From assembly GCF_000331535.1 (NCBI RefSeq), contig NZ_AMZN01000049.1, positions 1 through 64,000 on the forward strand: 64,000 nt of DNA, given 5' to 3'. Made by a program: the position numbers and the translations under genes. How positions within the stretch are numbered: the stretch's first letter is position 1; each line of letters starts with the position of its first letter. Positions 46,321 to 54,804 of the stretch are shown here, one piece after another. Under the pieces are notes generated by a model, which made no database searches, was not told the DNA's origin, and was given only the letters and a program-made list of their open reading frames with translations. Origin of the DNA: Fulvivirga imtechensis AK7 (lineage in GTDB: Bacteria; Bacteroidota; Bacteroidia; Cytophagales; Cyclobacteriaceae).

Positions 46321-47601
46321 ATGAGAATATTAATGTTCGGGTGGGAATTCCCACCCCACATTTCAGGGGGTCTTGGTACTGCCTGTTATGGTATAACTAC
46401 CGCTTTGCTTAAGCAGGGCGTGCAGATCACCTTTGTGGTTCCCCGTCTCTATGGAGATGAAGATGCCGCCACTTTCCGACTGGTAAGTGCGAGTGGTACT
46501 TTTATTGACCTTTCTGAGCCAGGGTTTCAGAAATGGAAAGAACGGCTTGAGTACATTGAGGCGCAGTCTGCACTGGCCCCGTACAGCACCGATCAGGCAA
46601 CAACCATAACTTCCGGGGTTTCAGGGTTGCATGAGGAGGCAATCTCCGCATTCTCTCACAAATTCCAGCTTTCCGGTAAGTATGACGAACACCTTTTAGA
46701 AGAAGTGCAAAAATACGCCCTGATCGGAGCAAAGATAGCCGCTGAATATGATCACGACATTATCCACGCTCATGATTGGCTCACCTACCAGGCAGGCCTC
46801 GCAGCGCGGGAAGTTAGCGGAAAGCCCTTGATCATACACGTACATGCCACTGAATATGACCGCTCCGGGGAAAATGTGAATGTGCCGGTTTTTGAGATCG
46901 AAGAGGAGGGCATGACGCAAGCCGATCATATTATAGCAGTGAGTGAATACACCAGGCAGATAATCATCAACAAATATGGCATCCCTGCCGAAAAGGTATC
47001 GGTAGTACATAACGGTATACTACCAAAACCTTTCCATCTAAAGCAATCTAAACCTGTTAAAGATAAGATAGTTACCTTCATGGGGCGCATTACGTACCAA
47101 AAGGGGCCTGAATATTTCATTGAGGCCGCCAACAAAGTACTAAAGATGGTGCCCAATGTACGTTTTGTAATGGCAGGAAGCGGAGACATGATGCATCGCA
47201 TGGTACTACGAGCTGCGCAATTGAAGATCAGTTCGCGTTTCCACTTTACAGGCTTCTTAAAAGGTGATGAAGTAGACCGAATGTATGGCATGAGTGATGT
47301 TTTTGTCATGCCATCTGTTTCAGAGCCTTTTGGCATAGCTCCTCTTGAAGCTATGCAAGCAGACGTACCTGTTATCATCTCGAAGCAATCGGGAGTATCG
47401 GAAGTTTTGGACAATGCCATAAAAGTAGACTTTTGGGATGTAGATGCACTGGCAGATGCCATCGCTGCAGTACTTCAGTACAAAGGGTTGGCTCAGGCTT
47501 TCCGGCAAAATGGAACAGATGATATCCGCAAACTAAACTGGGATAACACAGGTATTAAGATCAAAAATATTTACGAATCCACCACTAAACAACTTGTGTA
47601 G
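46321..47601 (+). CDS. GT4/GT5-like glycosyltransferase of the alpha-glucan operon
   Basis: The ATG at 46321 gives 426 residues beginning MRILMFGWEFPPHISGGLGT, a glycogen-synthase-like N-terminus; an upstream TTG is less likely, and AAGGAG precedes the gene. It has HAHDWLTYQAG (about 150-160), IAVSEYTRQII and the nucleotide-sugar site SVSEPFGIAPLEAMQAD (about 330-346). It starts two bases after the debranching-enzyme stop codon and ends directly before the GH57 gene. It probably transfers glucose to alpha-glucan or makes another glucoside; donor (ADP- or UDP-glucose) not visible. Confidence 0.88.
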   Translation: MRILMFGWEFPPHISGGLGTACYGITTALLKQGVQITFVVPRLYGDEDAATFRLVSASGTFIDLSEPGFQKWKERLEYIEAQSALAPYSTDQATTITSGVSGLHEEAISAFSHKFQLSGKYDEHLLEEVQKYALIGAKIAAEYDHDIIHAHDWLTYQAGLAAREVSGKPLIIHVHATEYDRSGENVNVPVFEIEEEGMTQADHIIAVSEYTRQIIINKYGIPAEKVSVVHNGILPKPFHLKQSKPVKDKIVTFMGRITYQKGPEYFIEAANKVLKMVPNVRFVMAGSGDMMHRMVLRAAQLKISSRFHFTGFLKGDEVDRMYGMSDVFVMPSVSEPFGIAPLEAMQADVPVIISKQSGVSEVLDNAIKVDFWDVDALADAIAAVLQYKGLAQAFRQNGTDDIRKLNWDNTGIKIKNIYESTTKQLV

Positions 47602-48912
47602 ATGAAGGCCATATGCTTATATTTTCAGGTTCATCAGCCCTTCAGGCTTAAGACTTACCGTTTCTTTGATATCGGTAAGGATGACAACTACTTTGACAAC
47701 CACAGCAATGCCGGTATAATCCGTAAGATCGCTGAAAAGTGCTACTTACCTGCCAATAAAATCCTGATGGATATCATCCGCGCTTATCCCGGCCGGTTTA
47801 AGGTAGCTTTTTCTATTTCCGGCACTGCTCTGGACCAGTTTGAGCTTTATGCACCGGAAGTGCTTAAAAGCTTCCGGGAACTGGTGGCGACCGGTCATGT
47901 TGAACTGCTCGCGGAAACCTACAGTCATTCCCTGGCATCTTTAGTTTCGGGAGATGAATTTAAAAAGCAGGTAAAACGACACATCAAGAGGATCAGGCAG
48001 CTATTTGGTGTTACCCCAACCACCTTCAGGAACACCGAGTTAATATACAGTGATAAAATTGCCAGAAAGGTTGCCATGATGGGCTTTGAAGCCATGCTAA
48101 CGGAAGGCACCGAAAAGATCCTGGGTCCTCAAAGTCCCAATCATATCTACAAAAGCCAGGCAGCTCCGAACCTGAAGCTCTTACTTAAAAATTACCGGCT
48201 TAGCGATGATATTGCCTTCCGGTTTTCGGACCAGTCGTGGCAGCAATGGCCGCTTACCAGCCAGAAATTTATCAAATGGCTAAACGAGCTGCCTGAAGAG
48301 CAGCAAATTGTGAATCTTTTTATGGATTATGAAACCTTTGGCGAACACCAATGGGCGGCTAATGGCATCTTTGATTTTCTAACCAGCCTGTCACTCGAGC
48401 TACTGACCTCATCTCCGTTCACCTTTGTCACCCCCACGGAAGCTATTCGTCAGCTTGACGTTAGAAACAGCCTGAGCGCATCAAATCCCATATCCTGGGC
48501 TGACGAGGCCCGTGATTTAAGCGCATGGCTTGGGAATGAACTACAACATGATGCCTTTGATTCGCTATATAAGCTGAAAAAGAAAGTGAAAAAATGTACA
48601 GATAAGAAGATACTCAATGACTGGAAATACCTTCAAACCAGTGACCACTTCTACTATATGTGTACCAAGGATATGGCTGATGGAGAAGTACATAAATACT
48701 TTACCCCTTACTCATCACCCTACCTCGCCTTTATCAACTATATGAATGTACTCAGCGATTTTGAGATCAGGGTAACACAACATTTAAGGGCATTAAGAAG
48801 ACAACGAGAGCAGCAACTGATCAAAAAGCTGATCAACGATGAAAGAGAGGCTATTCTTCAACCTGTTATGGCAGACCTGATCGTAGAGAGAAAGATAAAA
48901 GCCAGAAAATAA
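47602..48912 (+). CDS. GH57-family alpha-amylase-like enzyme
   Basis: A 436-residue protein starting MKAICLYFQVHQPFRL, with the GH57 conserved regions: HQPFR (about 11-15), GHVELLAETYSHSLASL (about 94-110), FRNTELIYSD (about 140-149) and FMDYETFGEHQW (about 237-248). GH57 members hydrolyse or branch alpha-1,4-glucans. It follows the glycosyltransferase gene with no gap, so the three gene products are made together. The family is broader than alpha-amylase alone, and branching enzymes are also possible. Intact. Confidence 0.9.
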   Translation: MKAICLYFQVHQPFRLKTYRFFDIGKDDNYFDNHSNAGIIRKIAEKCYLPANKILMDIIRAYPGRFKVAFSISGTALDQFELYAPEVLKSFRELVATGHVELLAETYSHSLASLVSGDEFKKQVKRHIKRIRQLFGVTPTTFRNTELIYSDKIARKVAMMGFEAMLTEGTEKILGPQSPNHIYKSQAAPNLKLLLKNYRLSDDIAFRFSDQSWQQWPLTSQKFIKWLNELPEEQQIVNLFMDYETFGEHQWAANGIFDFLTSLSLELLTSSPFTFVTPTEAIRQLDVRNSLSASNPISWADEARDLSAWLGNELQHDAFDSLYKLKKKVKKCTDKKILNDWKYLQTSDHFYYMCTKDMADGEVHKYFTPYSSPYLAFINYMNVLSDFEIRVTQHLRALRRQREQQLIKKLINDEREAILQPVMADLIVERKIKARK

Positions 48913-48923
48913 AAACCCAATGC

Positions 48924-48953
48924 CCGCCTGCACGGTTTGTAGCCGTCAGGCGG
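48924..48953 (+). terminator. Stem-loop ending the alpha-glucan operon
   Basis: CCGCCTG and ACGG, split by one bulged C, pair with CCGTCAGGCGG around a short loop, eleven bases after the GH57 stop codon. It is followed by ATGCTTCTTT, a weak T run. Confidence 0.6.
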
Positions 48954-49098
48954 ATGCTTCTTTATGGGATTAACCGGCATCCACTCATGTAAAATTTTCA
49001 TTAATTATTTGTTCGGTTGTATTTATACCGTATTTTAGAAGGTTTGGAAGCACCATAAAACTCATTTTTTAAACTTCGTTCTAAATCGCTGAAATACA

Positions 49099-49380
49099 AT
49101 GGAACAGCAACGTGGGAATTCAGAAAAGAATACCATATTCATTTCAAGTCTCAACGCAGTAATTGATGACTTAACCAAAATTTTAAAGCAGTATAAAGAT
49201 GCACAACTGGCTTTTGCCAGCGATATCTACACCAGTGGTAATGGAGAAGTTTTTGAGTCGGATGGTCGTATGGCCGGCTATCAGGATGAACTTCGGGAAG
49301 TTATAACCATGTTTGAAAGGCAAATTGAAACGCTCGAAGCTGTAAGGCGCGAGCTTAGGTCTGAAAATGGGAAAAGTTGA
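49099..49380 (+). CDS. Small hypothetical protein
   Basis: A 93-residue protein beginning MEQQRGNSEKNTIFISSLNA, with no signal peptide or membrane helix. It is predicted to be largely helical, with charged and heptad-like segments (DLTKILKQYKDAQL and FERQIETLEAVRREL), which suggests a helical bundle or coiled coil. No family was recognised. The downstream 47-codon membrane-protein frame overlaps it by 14 bases, so the two may be translationally coupled. Function unknown. Confidence 0.5.
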   Translation: MEQQRGNSEKNTIFISSLNAVIDDLTKILKQYKDAQLAFASDIYTSGNGEVFESDGRMAGYQDELREVITMFERQIETLEAVRRELRSENGKS

Positions 49381-49510
49381 AGTTTTGTTGGCAATAATTG
49401 TTATTGGATGGTCTTTTATATCATTTGGCAGAAACCGGCTAACTGTTGAAGCTTACACCTATTCCGTATCATTCGAAACGGAGGCGCTGAGAGTCGACCC
49501 CTACGAATAG
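49367..49510 (+). CDS. Possible 47-residue single-helix membrane protein
   Basis: ATG at 49367 opens a 47-codon frame: MGKVEVLLAIIVIGWSFISF makes one N-terminal membrane helix, followed by an acidic, polar tail ending RVDPYE. It overlaps the upstream gene by 14 bases and ends six bases before the GNAT gene, as in an operon. The clear membrane helix and tight spacing support a real small protein, but no homologue is recalled. Confidence 0.4.
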   Translation: MGKVEVLLAIIVIGWSFISFGRNRLTVEAYTYSVSFETEALRVDPYE

Positions 49511-49515
49511 TATGC

Positions 49516-50004
49516 ATGAACTTCCTGGAAACCACCACACTTGATGAGAAGCAAAAAAAGCAAATTTATCAACTTTGGAATGATGAGTACCCCGCTTGCC
49601 TGAATTATGATTCGGTAGAACAGTTTGAAAGTTATCTTTCGAAGCTACATAATCAGTTGTACATCTTGCTGGTCAATGAAAACAATGAGGTGAGGGGCTG
49701 GTATGCCGAATTTGACAGGGACAACAACCGATGGTTTGCCATGATCCTTCATCATGAATTGCAGGGAAAAGGCTTTGGAAGCCGTATATTGAAAAAATCG
49801 AAGACAAATAATGCAGAACTTAACGGTTGGGTCATAGACAGCAATGGTTATAAAAAAACTAATGGTGATATATATCAATCTCCCCTCCTGTTCTATATAA
49901 AAAATGGATTCACACCGCTAATAGAAACCCGGCTTGAAACCCATCAACTGTCGGCTGTAAAAATCAAATGGACACCAAATTCTCCTGCTATCAGACTGAC
50001 TTAG
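49516..50004 (+). CDS. GNAT-family N-acetyltransferase
   Basis: The 162-residue protein has a GNAT fold with HHELQGKGFGSRILKKSK (about 77-94), where QGKGFG is the acetyl-CoA P-loop, and a C-terminal beta segment SPLLFYIKNGFTPLIETRLE. Gene context (small hypotheticals upstream) gives no hint of the acceptor. The ATG at 49516 follows a TGC after another in-frame TATG; the chosen start keeps the short N-terminal extension. Likely a small-molecule or protein acetyltransferase. Confidence 0.72.
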   Translation: MNFLETTTLDEKQKKQIYQLWNDEYPACLNYDSVEQFESYLSKLHNQLYILLVNENNEVRGWYAEFDRDNNRWFAMILHHELQGKGFGSRILKKSKTNNAELNGWVIDSNGYKKTNGDIYQSPLLFYIKNGFTPLIETRLETHQLSAVKIKWTPNSPAIRLT

Positions 50005-50489
50005 CTATTAGCACAAGGATAACACCGCAGCGGACAGGGTCTTATGTCCAAAACATTCCTGTTTACCTCTGGTTACGGTTCTTCTTCTTTTTATAACCTA
50101 TAGCTATGAACACCGTAATAAGCACAACTATAACGGTTATTATTGTTATCATCATACAAAACAAACCACCACACCCTCTAATTGTTTGCGCATGCCTTTG
50201 CTTTTTTCGTTTCAAAGTTAATACTTAATCAGGCTCAAAGAACCTCACTCTTATCTCTCACTCCGCTTGATCTTCCTAATAACATGAATTCGACATAGCA
50301 GAATCCAAGGCTGTGCCCGTCAGCGGGACGCCATTTTCTCAAGGCCGTTCGGTTAACTTGTCATTATTCACAAAATCAACTGAAGGTTGGTGGTTGCTCC
50401 CCGAGAATAAGCTCGGAGCATGCAGGTTGACCGTCTATTTTCAAGTATTTTATATCGAACTCACGTTAATACCCGGTTAAATGCGCCCA
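50005..50489. other. 485-base convergent intergenic region
   Basis: It holds the possible microprotein (50063-50155) and near its 3' end a copy of repeat family B (about 50450-50478, ATATCGAACTCACGTT followed by CCCGGTTAAAT). A GC-richer stretch at 50300-50430 with GCTCCCCGAG and GCTCGGAGC has an imperfect stem. No other gene seen. Confidence 0.5.
50063..50155 (-). CDS. Possible 30-residue membrane microprotein
   Basis: On the minus strand, two adjacent ATGs at 50150-50155 start MMITIITVIVVLITVFIAIG followed by a basic tail YKKKKNRNQR. That is one membrane helix with a positively charged cytoplasmic end. A TAACTTTG element (50213-50220 on the minus strand) lies about 60 bases upstream. Such tiny ORFs can be chance, so confidence is low. 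Confidence 0.3.
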   Translation of the reverse strand: MMITIITVIVVLITVFIAIGYKKKKNRNQR

Positions 50490-51875
50490 CTACTCCGGCA
50501 AAGCCGCTAATATTTCCTTTAAAAAATTATTGAAGTCAAAATTCCCACGTTTTGTAAGTCCGGTCCGCACGATAATTACTTTTTTGGATGGAATAATAAA
50601 CACCCGCTGGCCCTCATAGCCATTCATACTGAACATATCGGTTGGTGCATCAGGGTACCACCGATCTTCAGGACTACCAGTGGGTCCGGCATTGAGCCAG
50701 AAATGTGCCCCATACTCACCTCTGGGAGCTCCGGGAGTAGGTGTGGATGAATATTTCACCCATCCTTCAGGTAGAATTCTTTCTCCCTTCCAAACTCCAT
50801 CATTCAGGTACAGTAGCCCAAACTTAGCCCAGTCTCCTGGTGTAGCATATGCATAGGAAGACCCTACAAAAGTACCAGACGCATCAGGTTCCACAACAAC
50901 GCTCGTCATACCAAGTTTATTGAACAGCCGGGTTCTTACAAAAGCATAATATGTATCTTTTTTAATGTGATCTCTGATAATTTTCGATAAAATATTAGAA
51001 GTACCACTTGAATAGTACCAATGGGCATCAGGCTCATATTCTAACGGGTAGCTGGCGGCATAACCGCCCATATCAGCCATTTTAAAGAGCATATCGGTGG
51101 CGGCACTGGGCCCTCCATACTCCTCCTCCCAATACAAGCCACTGCTCATTCTCAGCAACTGATCAGTAGTAATTGCTGATCTTGGATCACCGGCTGATTG
51201 CCACTGCTCAACAGGAGCTGGTTCATAAATGTTAAGTGCTCCGTCTTTCACCAATATACCCACGAGGGCATTGGTAATGCTCTTGGTCATAGACCACCCC
51301 ATTTGAGGTGTATTTTTATCGAACCCTACAGCATATTGTTCTACCAATAAATGACCATCATAAACCACCACCACACCCCTGGTGTTTTGAGGGCGCTCCG
51401 GGTCTGTCTCCTTAAAGGCATGATGTACTACTGTTTTTAAAGCTAGTATATCGACCCCTTCAGGCACCGTATCCCTGACTTGAGAACCATAAGGCCATGG
51501 TAAAGTATCTGGCGCTGAAGTAAACTTCGGTAAGTGATAAGTCTGACCTCTTACTTCTCCCTCATCCAAACCTGATAGCAATGTGCAGCCTAAACCTTTA
51601 CGATAAATGGCTTTTTTAGTCGCCATCCCGAAAACCTTTCCATATGCAGATGAATCCGAAGGATCAACATAAAAAGTACCTAATGAAAGTGGAAACGAGC
51701 CCAACTCATTGGCTATGGCTGATTCAGGAGCTCTTCCCGAAACATAGACGCAACTACATAAATTTTTGGCCCCATACCCACTAATGATCGGGAATGCCCG
51801 CCATGCGTAACTAATGACATAAATAAAAACTGCCAGGAGTATTACCAGTAGTAGGACTTTAACTAATTTCTTCAT
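50490..51875 (-). CDS. Class C beta-lactamase-like serine hydrolase
   Basis: This 461-residue protein has an N-terminal membrane anchor (LLLVILLAVFIYVISYAW) and a beta-lactamase/transpeptidase domain with the serine nucleophile in SMTKS (about 196-200, SxxK), a YSSG second motif (about 285-288) where YxN is usual, and GYEGQRVFIIPS near the C-terminus. Such proteins include esterases, D-aminopeptidases and true class C lactamases; the large non-lactamase family in Bacteroidota is more likely. Anchored in the cytoplasmic membrane with the domain outside. Substrate unknown. Confidence 0.8.
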   Translation of the reverse strand: MKKLVKVLLLVILLAVFIYVISYAWRAFPIISGYGAKNLCSCVYVSGRAPESAIANELGSFPLSLGTFYVDPSDSSAYGKVFGMATKKAIYRKGLGCTLLSGLDEGEVRGQTYHLPKFTSAPDTLPWPYGSQVRDTVPEGVDILALKTVVHHAFKETDPERPQNTRGVVVVYDGHLLVEQYAVGFDKNTPQMGWSMTKSITNALVGILVKDGALNIYEPAPVEQWQSAGDPRSAITTDQLLRMSSGLYWEEEYGGPSAATDMLFKMADMGGYAASYPLEYEPDAHWYYSSGTSNILSKIIRDHIKKDTYYAFVRTRLFNKLGMTSVVVEPDASGTFVGSSYAYATPGDWAKFGLLYLNDGVWKGERILPEGWVKYSSTPTPGAPRGEYGAHFWLNAGPTGSPEDRWYPDAPTDMFSMNGYEGQRVFIIPSKKVIIVRTGLTKRGNFDFNNFLKEILAALPE

Positions 51876-51952
51876 GTTTAGATCAGTATTGAGATGTTAG
51901 TATAGAGCACTTAGACCTTAACTCAATACTCACGACTAGTTACTCACAACTA

Positions 51953-52447
51953 TTATTGCTTTTGCTGTTTTCCCCAATAAAGATCATCCTCCTGTCCATC
52001 TTCGTCCCAATCGATATAACCTTCAAATACTGCCTCGTTCCCTACTATCCTGGTGGCATAGCTATAAGTGTTTCCCTCCTCACCCATTGTCAAAGTATCT
52101 CCTTTTACTGACCAGGTGCCCGTTCGTGTCATAATCACCACATCTTCCAGGTCCCGGTATTCTGATGTATAAGTACCGTCTTCCTTAAAGGTCGTGCGTA
52201 TCGGCTTGATCTTCAATCTTTCCTCCCATTGTCCTTCGGGCACATTAATAATGGAATCTCCCTTGTCTGCATTTATTTTTACTTTCATGCTGGTATTACG
52301 CCATTCGCCCAGCATATCCATTTTTAAAGAGTAATGAGTACCTTCCTCTTCATTTTCAGGCAACTTGGTTGTTTCCTCCTTCTTCCCAGGGTCACATGAG
52401 CAAATAATTACTAAGGCAAAAAAGGCAAATGCTATTGTTTTCATCAT
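51953..52447 (-). CDS. Hypothetical lipoprotein, lipocalin-like
   Basis: A 164-residue protein with a lipoprotein signal ending ALVIICSCDPG (Cys at about 19) and a following segment rich in lysine and glutamate (GKKEETTKLPENEEEG). The mature part alternates polar and hydrophobic strands, with GEWRNTSMKVKI, FKEDGTYTSEYRDLED and GTWSVKGDTLTMGEEG suggesting a small beta-barrel like the lipocalin-type domain common in Bacteroidota. It lies 77 bases from the serine hydrolase gene on the same strand. The two may be co-transcribed, but no function is recognisable. Confidence 0.6.
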   Translation of the reverse strand: MMKTIAFAFFALVIICSCDPGKKEETTKLPENEEEGTHYSLKMDMLGEWRNTSMKVKINADKGDSIINVPEGQWEERLKIKPIRTTFKEDGTYTSEYRDLEDVVIMTRTGTWSVKGDTLTMGEEGNTYSYATRIVGNEAVFEGYIDWDEDGQEDDLYWGKQQKQ

Positions 52448-52546
52448 CGGTTGGTGGTTTAAACGTCTAAAGTAGTCTTACGAAAGCGTATTTCAAAATG
52501 AGCTGTTGCAATTAAAAATGTATTTTTGCCACAAAGAGAACAAACC

Positions 52547-52741
52547 ATGAACGGAAAAAACAGAAAAGATATAAAACCAGGACTTAGGGTGGCAATAGTG
52601 CTAAAAAAGGATCAGAGAACAGGCAAACTTACAGAAGGAGTTGTAAAAGACCTGCTCACAAAATCGCCTACTCACCACAGAGGTATAAAAGTGAGATTGG
52701 AAGACGGGCAGATCGGTCGCGTGCAGGAGATTTTGGATTGA
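52547..52741 (+). CDS. YwbE-family small protein
   Basis: The ATG at 52547 gives 64 residues (MNGKNRKDIKPGLRVAIVLK), while the upstream TTG frame (52526) is less likely. The sequence KPGLRVAIVLKKDQRTGKLT and SPTHHRGIKVRLEDGQIGRV matches the YwbE family of short basic proteins with an uncharacterised but widely conserved sequence, recalled as DUF2196. It is probably cytoplasmic and may bind nucleic acid, based only on charge. It is divergent from the lipoprotein gene. Confidence 0.72.
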   Translation: MNGKNRKDIKPGLRVAIVLKKDQRTGKLTEGVVKDLLTKSPTHHRGIKVRLEDGQIGRVQEILD

Positions 52742-52792
52742 TCCTCCGGAAAATTCGTCTTCTATAAAAACCTATCTTACAAATAAAAGTAA

Positions 52793-53189
52793 AGAATTGG
52801 CGAATTTGAACTACTAAAAGAGGGCCTTGGACAAATTACAATCACGGAGATTGTCGTATCCGAATTCAATAGACCTATTCCTCAATGGATTGAAATTATA
52901 AATCCAAAGTCTGACTTACACAAAGGTTTATTTGGCCTTCTTGATGCTGGAGAAGCCACATCTATATCCCTGGCCTCTGAATATAAAATATTGTTTATTG
53001 ATCATAGATGAATTGAAGGGTAGAAAGATAGCAAAAGAGCTGGGAATAGAGATATCGGGTTCGCTGGGTGTATTGATTACTGCCAGAAATAAAGGTGTTA
53101 TTAAAAAAGTAAAGCCATTGAAGGAAACCAACTTTCGACTATCAGATAAGTGGGTCCAGGCAGTTCTGAATCATGTCAAAGAAGATTGA
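52793..53189 (+). pseudogene. Degraded DUF3368/PIN-like toxin gene
   Basis: Frame A (52793-53011) encodes RIGEFELLKEGLGQITITEI, later LDAGEATSISLASEYKILF, and then a stop at 53009. Frame B continues with LLIIDELKGRKIAKELGIEI and SGSLGVLITARNKGVI. Joined, they match the DUF3368 (VapC-like PIN) pattern, in which a GEA motif precedes LLIDxxxGRK. A frameshift lies near 52985-53000, and a stop at 52790-52792 cuts off the N-terminus with the first PIN aspartate. No partner antitoxin gene was found. It is a relic. Confidence 0.7.
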
Positions 53190-53195
53190 ATTTAG

Positions 53196-54161
53196 CTATA
53201 ATTCACCGTTACCGAAAAACTCCATCGCACGCTTCTCCATATAGTTAAATTCACTACCCTTTAGCGTAAACCCGACATGACCACCATATTGCGGAGCTTC
53301 AAAATAAAGAAACTGGTGATCTCTGCAAGCGGATACCGGGTAACACTCATCAGGTAAAAAGGGGTCATTCCATGCATTCACCAGCAAAGTGGGCACTTTT
53401 GTTTGATACATGTACCGCTCGGCACTGGCTTTGAAGTAAAAGTCTTCTGCACTCTCAAAGCCATGCAAAGGTGCAGTATATAAATTATCGAAATCAGGGA
53501 AATAACGGACCTGGCGAAAATCCGACATTTTGATCTGATCCGGATATTTCAGCGCCTTCTCCCTGATCTTCTTCTCCAGCTTGCTTAAAAATCGTTTTCT
53601 ATAAAAGTTGTTTCCTTCTTTGGCCAACTCTGCCACGCTGGAAGCCAAATTTACAGGCACCGAAAAAGCTGCGCCACCCTTTACCTGCGGAGGCAAATGC
53701 TCTGGCGCTTCTCCAAGATATTTCAGCGTCATGCTACCTCCCATACTGAAGCCGACTAGCACAATGTCCGTATATTTATACTTATTTAATGCGTGACTCA
53801 CTACATACGTCAGGTCCTCAGTATCGCCATGGTGATAGAACCTGGCCTTGCTGTTGATCTCGCCACTACAGCTACGGCAATTCCAGGCAAGAGCATCCCA
53901 GCCATGCTCATGAAAATATTTGGCCATGCCCTTAACATAGGGCCTGTCGGTATTCCCTTCAAGGCCATGAGAGATAATGATCAGCTTACTGGCGTCATCA
54001 GTCAGCCAATCGAGATCTAGAAAATCTCCATCCGGGGTGGAAATACGCTCTCTTTTATAAGCAACACCTTGTATTTTTCTGAAAGAACTGGGGATCACTG
54101 TGGCTAAATGGCCATTTTTAAGGTAAAACGGTGGTGTATATTTTGATTTTAGTAATGGCAT
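53196..54161 (-). CDS. YheT-family alpha/beta hydrolase
   Basis: The 321-residue protein begins YKTPPFYLKNGHLATV-like (KYTPPFYLKNGHLATVIPS), has ISHGLEGNTDRPYVKGMA (about 66-83), the nucleophile elbow GFSMGGSMTLKYLGE (about 145-159) and a terminal YGGHVGFT histidine. This is the YheT-type hydrolase (AB hydrolase 4) family, whose members are likely esterases. It stands alone between a toxin relic and small membrane protein gene. Catalytic triad residues Ser and His are visible; the acid is in NAWNDPFLPDE. Confidence 0.85.
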   Translation of the reverse strand: MPLLKSKYTPPFYLKNGHLATVIPSSFRKIQGVAYKRERISTPDGDFLDLDWLTDDASKLIIISHGLEGNTDRPYVKGMAKYFHEHGWDALAWNCRSCSGEINSKARFYHHGDTEDLTYVVSHALNKYKYTDIVLVGFSMGGSMTLKYLGEAPEHLPPQVKGGAAFSVPVNLASSVAELAKEGNNFYRKRFLSKLEKKIREKALKYPDQIKMSDFRQVRYFPDFDNLYTAPLHGFESAEDFYFKASAERYMYQTKVPTLLVNAWNDPFLPDECYPVSACRDHQFLYFEAPQYGGHVGFTLKGSEFNYMEKRAMEFFGNGEL

Positions 54162-54414
54162 TATCTTGTCACGTAGCTGAGATATGAACGACTAAGTACC
54201 ACATAAAATATTAATTAACCATATAGCCAATTAATTTTGTTCAAACATGGTGGATTGCATAATTTCGCCACCGTGAAATTCTTTGCCTCTTACTTCAGGA
54301 ATTATGGCAATTGAAACTGTCCATAAGGCGCTGGCGATTAAATTTCATCGGTATCGGGCACCGGGAATCAACCTGTTTTTTGGCTATAGGAGCCTGTTTC
54401 TAAAATGAACTACT

Positions 54415-54708
54415 ATGACAAACTTAGGACGACTGAGAGTACTTGGCTTTATGGAAGGCATCAGTTTTATAGTGCTGCTAGGCATATGCATGCCGCTAAA
54501 ATATGGCTGGAATATACCCGGGCCCACCTTTTATGCAGGAATGGCACATGGCGTGTTGTTTATCGGATATTGTCTCTGGGTAGTAATTGTTGCCATACAA
54601 CTTAAATGGACCATAACCAAAGTTTTCTGGGCGCTCATAGCCTCACTCCTGCCTTTTGGACCTTTTGTCGCAGATCGGAAGCTTTTTAGATATGAGGTTA
54701 ATGGTTAA
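54415..54708 (+). CDS. DUF3817-type small membrane protein
   Basis: A 97-residue protein with three membrane helices (about 12-25, 40-60, 68-86) and the sequence GRLRVLGFMEGISFIVLL followed by PLKYGWNIPGPTFYAGMAHG and PFGPFVADRKLF, the DUF3817 pattern. The function of this family is not established. The ATG at 54415 is preferred over an overlapping frame that starts at 54405. It is followed by tandem repeats. Confidence 0.78.
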   Translation: MTNLGRLRVLGFMEGISFIVLLGICMPLKYGWNIPGPTFYAGMAHGVLFIGYCLWVVIVAIQLKWTITKVFWALIASLLPFGPFVADRKLFRYEVNG

Positions 54709-54802
54709 TGGTTAATTGTTAATGGTTAATGGTTAATTGTTAATGGTTAATTGTTAATGGTTAATGGTTATTCGTAAATCGTAAATCGTAAATCGTAAAT
54801 CG
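54706..54802. repeat. Short tandem repeats after the DUF3817 gene
   Basis: GGTTAATGGTTAATTGTTAAT-type units (GGTTAAT and TGTTAAT heptamers) run from about 54706 to 54768, followed by four CGTAAAT units (54771-54800). The array lies in the gap between two convergent genes. Confidence 0.75.
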
Positions 54803-54804
54803 AA

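Noticed and set aside
54304-54408. 34-codon frame MAIETVHKALAIKF upstream of the DUF3817 gene
   Set aside because: Too short and without domain or helix pattern; the overlap with the next ATG may be chance.
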